A stretch of DNA of 64,000 bases from JAEUKA01 sp035328405 (GTDB lineage: Bacteria; Myxococcota_A; Polyangia; Palsa-1104; JAEUJZ01): assembly GCA_035328405.1 (NCBI GenBank), contig DAOLIT010000019.1:13862-77861 (forward strand). Direction: 5' to 3'. The position numbers and the translations under genes are program-made. The notes under the pieces are model-generated. The model had not been told where the DNA came from, ran no database searches, and worked only from the letters and a program-made list of their open reading frames with translations. Below, piece by piece: positions 59,682 through 64,000 of this stretch; position 1 is the stretch's first letter; every line of letters starts with the position of its first letter.

Positions 59682-61328
59682 TCATCGTTTCTGCCACAGC
59701 TCCAGGTCTGCCCAAAAACCATTCATATCGACGGGAAACCCCTGTCGTTTTTGCAGCCCGAACCGGCGCGCAATCGGCGCAGTCCTGTGCGGAAAAGGAT
59801 TGAGCCAACAGAACTTTCCGTGCGGCGGCAGGCGTTCTCCGACCTGCGCGACAAACCGTTCCAAAAGTTCCACAGAATCACCACGACAAACCCGCCGGCC
59901 CATCGGCGGATTGGTTAGCACGCAGGACACACCGAGCGGCCACTGCATCGTGGCGTCGGCGCAGAAAAACTCCGCTTTTGCGCCCGCAGCTTGAACATTG
60001 GTTTTTGCGGCCTGCAAAGCGTCTTTGTCCAAATCGCTGCCGACGAATCGCGCACGAGGACACAACAAAAACGCTTCGCAAAGTTCCGCGCCTGAACCAA
60101 CGAACGGGTCCCACACCACGTCGGAGGGTTTCGGTTGCAAACACCTCGCGAGTGCTGCGGCCAGCGTCGGATGGGAAGAAGCGGGAACCAACACACGGCG
60201 ATACGAAAAACGCGGGTCGATCGAGCTTTTTGGGCGAACAAGCAGCTCGGTTGCTTGGTTTTCAACGCCTTCCACATGAAATTGCCACGGGCTGCTTTGC
60301 GGGTCGTTGTGAAGCCACGGCGCAGCCTCGGAAATCGCCTGACACCACGCATGAAGCACGCTGCGGCTGGGTCGCAAATCCGGGGCAGAAATTCGATAGC
60401 GCACAGGCCCCACCGTCAACGCGGACAACAACGTTTGGACGTGCGGTTGTCGCAAGGCTTCCGACAAGCGCGCCGACAGTTTCTTGTCGTCCACGTGACA
60501 TCGCTCGAGCGCAATACGAAAACCAAAATCCAGAAACGTGCGCAGCCGAAACAACGTCTCAAGTGGCGATCGAAAGTCCAACACCGCACGGCTCAAAATT
60601 CCGAGCGATTGTGACGGCTGGAATTGAGCTGGACCCAGGCCGAGCGTTGCGATTTCGCGCTCGAGAAACGGTTCTAGTCCAGCGCGCATTTGCAGAAGCA
60701 ACGGCCAACGTTTCGGCAGGGGCACGTCGAGCAAAATCGAAGCTTGTTCCGAGGAAGATGCGTCACGCAGCGCCGCTTGCTCCAACCGACGGCGAGCCAA
60801 TCCGGCAGTTTTCTCGAGCACGTTTTGGGATGAAAAATGTGTGCTTTCCAAAAGCGATCGCGATCGCGGCCCCCCGATTTTCCCGAGTGTTTCCACGAGT
60901 GCTCGTCGATCTGCGGGTTCCGTCCAAGCGGGCCACAGCGCGATCAATTGGCTCTCGATTTTTTCATCCAGCGACGGGAATTTGCCAAGCGCGATTACGG
61001 CTGCTCGTCCCGTTTTTCGATCGGGACAAGACAGCGCAGAGACGAGCGGGCGCGGATCGGCACCCGTTTCGCGGATCAATCGACCCAGCAACGCAACCAA
61101 TTCTCGTCGCTGAAGGTCGGCGGCCGTTTCCATCGCCTGTTCGACGAACGGAATCGCTGCACTCCGCACACGCAAAAGCAGCGTCGTCATAGCTGAAAGG
61201 GCCAATTTTCCGTCGAGAAACAATTTCAGCAGCGCACTACAGTCCCGCACACGCGGTGTGTACGACGGCGAGACAACAACCGAAGTCAAAAAAGTCGGAT
61301 CGGTCTGATCGAGCGAATGAGTATTCAT
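59682..61328 (-). CDS. HEAT-like repeat protein fused to an RNA-methylase-like SAM domain
   Basis: 548 residues. The N-terminal 200 are helical repeats of HEAT type (LVALLGRLIRETGADPRPLV, AALIALGKFPSLDEKI, LVETLGKIGGPRSRSLLES). A middle part (about 220-370) has THUMP-like strands. The C-terminal 190 form a methyltransferase with DVVWDPFVGSGAELCEAFLL for SAM and CVLTNPPMGRRV for catalysis, as in RlmL/Trm14/UPF0020 guanine-N2 methylases. The repeats may present the RNA substrate. The ATG at 61328 gives a sensible N-terminus; 19 residues of an earlier frame do not fit. Confidence 0.85.
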   Translation of the reverse strand: MNTHSLDQTDPTFLTSVVVSPSYTPRVRDCSALLKLFLDGKLALSAMTTLLLRVRSAAIPFVEQAMETAADLQRRELVALLGRLIRETGADPRPLVSALSCPDRKTGRAAVIALGKFPSLDEKIESQLIALWPAWTEPADRRALVETLGKIGGPRSRSLLESTHFSSQNVLEKTAGLARRRLEQAALRDASSSEQASILLDVPLPKRWPLLLQMRAGLEPFLEREIATLGLGPAQFQPSQSLGILSRAVLDFRSPLETLFRLRTFLDFGFRIALERCHVDDKKLSARLSEALRQPHVQTLLSALTVGPVRYRISAPDLRPSRSVLHAWCQAISEAAPWLHNDPQSSPWQFHVEGVENQATELLVRPKSSIDPRFSYRRVLVPASSHPTLAAALARCLQPKPSDVVWDPFVGSGAELCEAFLLCPRARFVGSDLDKDALQAAKTNVQAAGAKAEFFCADATMQWPLGVSCVLTNPPMGRRVCRGDSVELLERFVAQVGERLPPHGKFCWLNPFPHRTAPIARRFGLQKRQGFPVDMNGFWADLELWQKR

Positions 61329-61739
61329 GTCGCGACCACACCTACCAGTTTGGGGCGGCCATTGCCCACACAAAAAGCCGCGCAAAGACGCAAAGGTCTG
61401 ATTCGATCATATTGGGCTCAGTCCAACATAGTATTTGCGTAGCATGCAGCGAAGAACCTCCGAACAGGTAACGATGCTACCACTTGGATTTGTGTGTTTA
61501 ACCAACTATAACCCCAAAATAACCCATTCGATTGATTGATCAAAATACCAGCAATGTAGCTGGATCGGACATTGGCTGGACAAGTTGCTCACCGTCGAAA
61601 ACGAGAAGAAAAGTAGTCGGTTGTTCAGTCAGAAGTCGCAGGTCTTTGTGAAGAAAATGTGTGGGTATTGTTTTGATTCTTGACATAACATTATGAGCAC
61701 TGCACACTGCGTTTGTGATTGATTGATTGGTGATATGGA
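61329..61739. other. 411-bp A+T-rich intergenic region with inverted repeats
   Basis: No gene is supported here. It holds the divergent control regions of the methylase-like gene and the MqsA-like gene. Visible elements are a palindrome at 61439-61480 and two GATTGATTGAT stretches at 61530 and 61717, the second ending ten bases before the start codon. Confidence 0.6.
61439..61480. promoter_or_regulatory. Nested inverted repeat, possible operator
   Basis: Outer arms GTAGCAT (61439-61445) and ATGCTAC (61474-61480) are perfect complements. Inside, AACCT (61455-61459) and AGGTA (61466-61470) nearly form the AACCT...AGGTT palindrome bound by MqsA antitoxins. The MqsA-like gene begins 260 bp downstream, so autoregulation is possible but unproven. 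Confidence 0.35.
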
Positions 61740-62387
61740 ATGAGGAAGAAACAAATCGGATCGAAACGCGACGAAATGCCGCCATCGATTTATCTTGATA
61801 CTGCCATTTCACGTCCGAGAGGCGCGAGTCAGGCGGTTGGTGAGCCGGCACGGTGTCTGAACTGTGGCGCCGAGGCCGTGAGGTTGCATTCACGCCCGCG
61901 ACGAACGGTCTCGTACCGAACGATGCTGCGGTTGGCGCTGCCTCACGATGTGTCGTCGTCGGTTTGCGACAATTGCAAAAGCGAGTATTTCGACGAGAAC
62001 ACTGGAAAGAAGCTGGCCCCGCTTGTGAGGGAAGCGTATCTGGGTGCCCTGCGGAACCGAGTGAGGACGGCCATCGATCGGCTGTCTCTCTTTATGCCGC
62101 AACGCCGCTTGGAACAGCTCCTCGGGATGTCTCAAGGCTATCTGTCGAGGCTTCGAGGAGGAACGAGTTCTCCAAGTCCCGCATTGGTGAGTCATCTGGC
62201 ACTTCTGTCGCTTGACCCGGTGGTGCGGTTGGCTGAACTCGTGTGTTTTTGGGAAAGTTCCGACAGGCAGTGGGTACGTCGCTGTCGAGGATTGATCAAC
62301 GACAATCCGCACAATTCATCAAACGATGAAAAGTTGTGCGAGGTCGATCCAACAGAACACTACAGATTTCACAATGAAACAGGATAG
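61740..62387 (+). CDS. MqsA-like protein: zinc ribbon plus helix-turn-helix
   Basis: 215 residues. The N-terminal zinc site is CLNC at 39-42 and CDNC at 76-79, as in MqsA/YgiT-type proteins, with the ribbon strand SYRTMLRLALPHDV between. The C-terminal half has an HTH of the XRE type (MPQRRLEQLLGMSQGYLSRLRGG and SPALVSHLALLSLD). MqsA is the antitoxin of MqsR and a DNA-binding repressor, but no mqsR-like toxin frame is adjacent. A solitary regulator is therefore as likely as an antitoxin. Composition is more A+T-rich than the housekeeping genes, a hint of acquisition. Confidence 0.8.
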   Translation: MRKKQIGSKRDEMPPSIYLDTAISRPRGASQAVGEPARCLNCGAEAVRLHSRPRRTVSYRTMLRLALPHDVSSSVCDNCKSEYFDENTGKKLAPLVREAYLGALRNRVRTAIDRLSLFMPQRRLEQLLGMSQGYLSRLRGGTSSPSPALVSHLALLSLDPVVRLAELVCFWESSDRQWVRRCRGLINDNPHNSSNDEKLCEVDPTEHYRFHNETG

Positions 62388-62441
62388 CTGCGGCCAACAG
62401 ACATGGGCAAAAGTCGGGAAACGAGCGCGTCAGAAAGGAAG

Positions 62442-62975
62442 CTACTTTTTCGGCCCAGCGTGGTATTTGAGCAACCGCTTTTCGCCAACAGGGTGGATTT
62501 TGTTTTCGTCTACAAGCTCATGCAGAGGTTGGCGGAGTTTGTCGGCAAGTTCAGCGCGTTTGATGCTCATCGTTGACAAAACATCGTCGCTGATTTGCCC
62601 TGCAATTTCATTTCGGTTCAATCCATCGCGCTGCTTGCTCAACACGCTGACGATTGCGCCTTTCAACGAGTTTTTTTGTGCATCCGAAATGCGTGTTCGG
62701 CGGCTCGGTGCGCTTTTGCTCGGCCTCTCGGTTCGTCCCCCACCCAGCAGGACGGACGAAAAATCCACAGCCGTCATTTCCAGCACGGTCTTCCACACAT
62801 CTTTGTGCTGCTGGAGCGTGTCGAGAAATTCAGCCATCGATACTTTGGGCGATGGCCGAAGCTTGGGTAGCATCGCGATTGCTGCTTGTCGGCGCAGGTC
62901 CTCGTTGCGAGCTTGAAGCTCTTGTTCAAAGAGCGAACTTACATCGAACACATCCGCTTTCTTGCTTCCGGTCAT
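62442..62975 (-). CDS. Hypothetical protein with a winged-helix-like C-terminus
   Basis: About 177 residues. The N-terminal part is acidic-helical (FDVSSLFEQELQARNEDLRR). A basic linker (RTERPSKSAPSRRTRISDAQ) follows. The C-terminal 75 residues (LKGAIVSVLSKQRDGLNRNE, DVLSTMSIKRAELADKLRQP and VDENKIHPVGEKRLLKY) have the helix-helix-wing rhythm of small winged-helix DNA-binding domains. Starts at 62975 (GGAG some 12 nt upstream) or 62993 both fit. It converges with the MqsA-like gene over a 54-nt gap. No family is recognised. Confidence 0.6.
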   Translation of the reverse strand: MTGSKKADVFDVSSLFEQELQARNEDLRRQAAIAMLPKLRPSPKVSMAEFLDTLQQHKDVWKTVLEMTAVDFSSVLLGGGRTERPSKSAPSRRTRISDAQKNSLKGAIVSVLSKQRDGLNRNEIAGQISDDVLSTMSIKRAELADKLRQPLHELVDENKIHPVGEKRLLKYHAGPKK

Positions 62976-63248
62976 GGTCTTTTCTTTCTCCATATCTGAG
63001 GATGAGGAAACCGAGCAGCCATTTGTGGAACGATTGCTCGGCGCACAAGACAATCTCTATAGCAAAGAAAGTCGCGTCGCAATAGAAAGAAACAAGACAA
63101 ACAGAAAAACGCGCGATACCAACTGCGCATGACCAACACACAGTCGAATTGCACAGGTATGAGCATAGAAATGTTTTGGCTCGCTTGACTTTTTCTATTC
63201 ACCGACGCCAAAGACCGGCTATTCTTGCGAACAAAAAGGAGAGAACAC

Positions 63249-63692
63249 ATGAAGATGTTTCGTTTGATGTTGTCGCTCAGCATGGCAGTGGGGCTGATGT
63301 GCGCGGTTTCAAGCCAGGCGAGAGCACAAAGCTGTGGCTCTGATTCAGACTGCGCGGGCTTTGGTCGGTGCTCGTCAGGAAAATGTGGCTCTTGCGGATC
63401 GGATTCGGATTGCAATGGTCACGGGCGCTGTTCGGGTGGGAAGTGTGGATCGTGTGGATCGGATTCGGATTGCAAAGAAGGCCGCTGTTCGAGCGGGAAG
63501 TGCGGTTCTTGCGGATCGGATTCGGACTGCAAAGGCTATGGACGCTGTTCATCAGGAAAATGCGGTTCTTGCGGATCGGATTCTGATTGCAAAGTGGGCC
63601 GTTGCTCGAGTGGCAAATGCGGGTCGTGTGGATCGGATTCGGACTGCAAAGGTGGACGCTGTAGCGGCGGGCGGTGTAGCAACGCGAGGTAA
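63249..63692 (+). CDS. Secreted Cys-rich repeat protein, six SCGSDSDC units
   Basis: 147 residues. A signal peptide (MFRLMLSLSMAVGLMCAVSSQARA) is followed by six tandem units of 19-20 residues with consensus SCGSDSDCxxxGRCSxGKCG. There are four cysteines each, 24 in all, at fixed spacing C-x5-C-x4/5-C-x4-C. The pattern resembles EB/Dickkopf-type disulfide knots seen in eukaryotic-like surface proteins of Myxococcota. It may bind metal, protect against redox stress or act as a structural peptide; none can be chosen. GGAG stands at ideal distance before ATG 63249. Unlike its neighbours, it is very Ser/Gly/Asp-rich. Confidence 0.85.
   Translation: MKMFRLMLSLSMAVGLMCAVSSQARAQSCGSDSDCAGFGRCSSGKCGSCGSDSDCNGHGRCSGGKCGSCGSDSDCKEGRCSSGKCGSCGSDSDCKGYGRCSSGKCGSCGSDSDCKVGRCSSGKCGSCGSDSDCKGGRCSGGRCSNAR
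63330..63683 (+). repeat. Six in-frame 57/60-bp tandem repeats
   Basis: The six copies encode the SCGSDSDC units. Blocks such as TCTTGCGGATCGGATTCGGA and TGTGGATCGGATTCGGATTG recur. Copies alternate mostly between 60 and 57 bp, with the length change always after the second Cys. Confidence 0.9.
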
Positions 63693-63827
63693 CGCAACGC
63701 GTGTTTGCCGTCAGGCATCAGGTCGTCTTGCGGGCACGGTTGGCACATGATTGGCCTTTGCTTCTATTCGGGTGCCGGCTACGCAAACATTTTCCTCGAC
63801 GGAAAAGAAAAATCTTGGAAAAAGTTG

Positions 63828-63857
63828 TTGACCAATGAAATGCGCTTGAAGTAGATA
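63828..63857 (+). promoter_or_regulatory. Strong promoter, probably for an rRNA operon
   Basis: TTGACC at 63828-63833 and TAGATA at 63852-63857 are 18 bp apart. Upstream lies the A-rich tract GGAAAAGAAAAATCTTGGAA, like an UP element. The context AAAAAGTTGTTGACC is typical of rRNA promoters. Confidence 0.55.
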
Positions 63858-63954
63858 GCTTCTCACTTGCAGCGCAGTTCGGCCTACAACGGAATCGGAC
63901 GAAAGTCCGGTAGGGTTGTTTAGGTCGGTCTGTTGCGTTGCTTGTTTGCTTGGA

Positions 63955-63971
63955 CCTTGAAAACTGAATAG
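63955..63971 (+). promoter_or_regulatory. boxA-like antitermination element
   Basis: CCTTGAAAACTGAATAG closely resembles the CTTTGAAAACTGAATA segments that precede 16S or 23S genes in many bacteria, where NusB-NusE bind the transcript. No rRNA lies inside the window, so a 16S gene just beyond 64000 is expected. Confidence 0.5.
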
Positions 63972-64000
63972 CGAGAAGCAGGGAAGAAAAACATACAAGA

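Larger units (their letters stand above)
63693..64000. other. 308-bp non-coding region, likely rRNA operon leader
   Basis: No coding frame is supported. The region contains a strong promoter candidate (63828), a GAAA-tetraloop hairpin CGGAC/GTCCG at 63896-63909 and a boxA-like element (63955). Together these look like the 5' leader of a ribosomal RNA operon cut off by the window edge. Confidence 0.6.

Noticed and set aside
61540..61893. A 117-codon minus-strand frame before the MqsA-like gene, considered as a toxin partner
   Set aside because: It overlaps the start of the MqsA-like gene on the other strand, has no MqsR-like sequence, and its composition is not gene-like.
63170..63195. Sigma-54 style GG/GC promoter before the Cys-rich gene
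   Set aside because: TGGC and the next TGAC/TTGC-like block do not keep the required spacing and conserved bases.
63698..63750. TGCC...GGCA hairpin after the Cys-rich gene as terminator
   Set aside because: The stem is four base pairs with no U-tract, too weak to call.

Overview
The window looks like a draft or metagenome-derived chromosome segment of a Myxococcota (former Deltaproteobacteria) bacterium. By eye its G+C is in the mid-fifties. The pointers are: an MglA GTPase and MglB roadblock protein that match the Myxococcus pair almost motif for motif; a second MglA-like GTPase; a Ser/Thr kinase with a PEGA tail; many very large Cys-rich lipoproteins; a TPR lipoprotein-TonB-ExbB-ExbD-ExbD cassette; an AroD-AroE fusion; and F0 genes (atpZ-atpI-atpB-atpE) with no F1 genes next to them. 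A run of exactly 100 N marks a scaffold gap inside a tandem repeat.

Layout. 1-6.5 kb: a partial TPR protein, a Ser/Thr kinase, then a plus-strand energy-transducing cassette. 6.5-16 kb: a long minus-strand array (coxS-coxL-coxM-fumC-rsmB-fabG-acp-lolA-rrm-aat), whose first half is chained by 0-4 nt junctions. 16-19 kb: a START/SRPBCC-like protein and a three-gene polysaccharide set (export lipoprotein, WecG/TagA transferase, deacetylase). 19-26 kb: a metallophosphoesterase, tRNA-Glu with its own promoter and terminator, a secreted adenosine deaminase-like enzyme of different base composition, aroDE, a D,D-carboxypeptidase and an M28 peptidase. 26-36.5 kb: a PqqD/HlyD-like chimera, mglA, mglB, recR and two giant lipoproteins, all on the minus strand. 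36.5-44.4 kb: a SulP-STAS-cNMP transporter, rpsA, class I aldolase and F0 ATP synthase genes. 44.4-48.1 kb: small lipoproteins, an SCP-x-like thiolase and a zinc-ribbon protein. 48.2-54.5 kb: a cytosolic endoglycoceramidase-like GH5 enzyme, an APH-fold kinase, transketolase and the second MglA-like GTPase. 54.6-59.7 kb: a CDF transporter, GNAT enzyme and 4Fe-4S protein, with a divergent AGXT2-like aminotransferase and NCS1 permease. 59.7-64 kb: a HEAT-like/methylase protein, an MqsA-like regulator, a small unknown protein, a secreted Cys-rich repeat protein, and what looks like the promoter and leader of an rRNA operon whose 16S gene would lie beyond the right edge.

How the genes work together. 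The mglB-mglA pair is the polarity switch of gliding and twitching cells. Here it is followed after 3 nt by an envelope protein with a PqqD-like head and a HlyD-like tail, so that protein may be a new client or partner. The TonB/Exb cassette supplies proton-motive-force-driven envelope work. The GH5 enzyme, the kinase and transketolase suggest intracellular use of a sugar released from a glycolipid. The c subunit of the ATP synthase carries the Q/E/S/Y residues of sodium-binding c-rings at matching spacing. No phage, insertion sequence, CRISPR array or complete defence system is visible.
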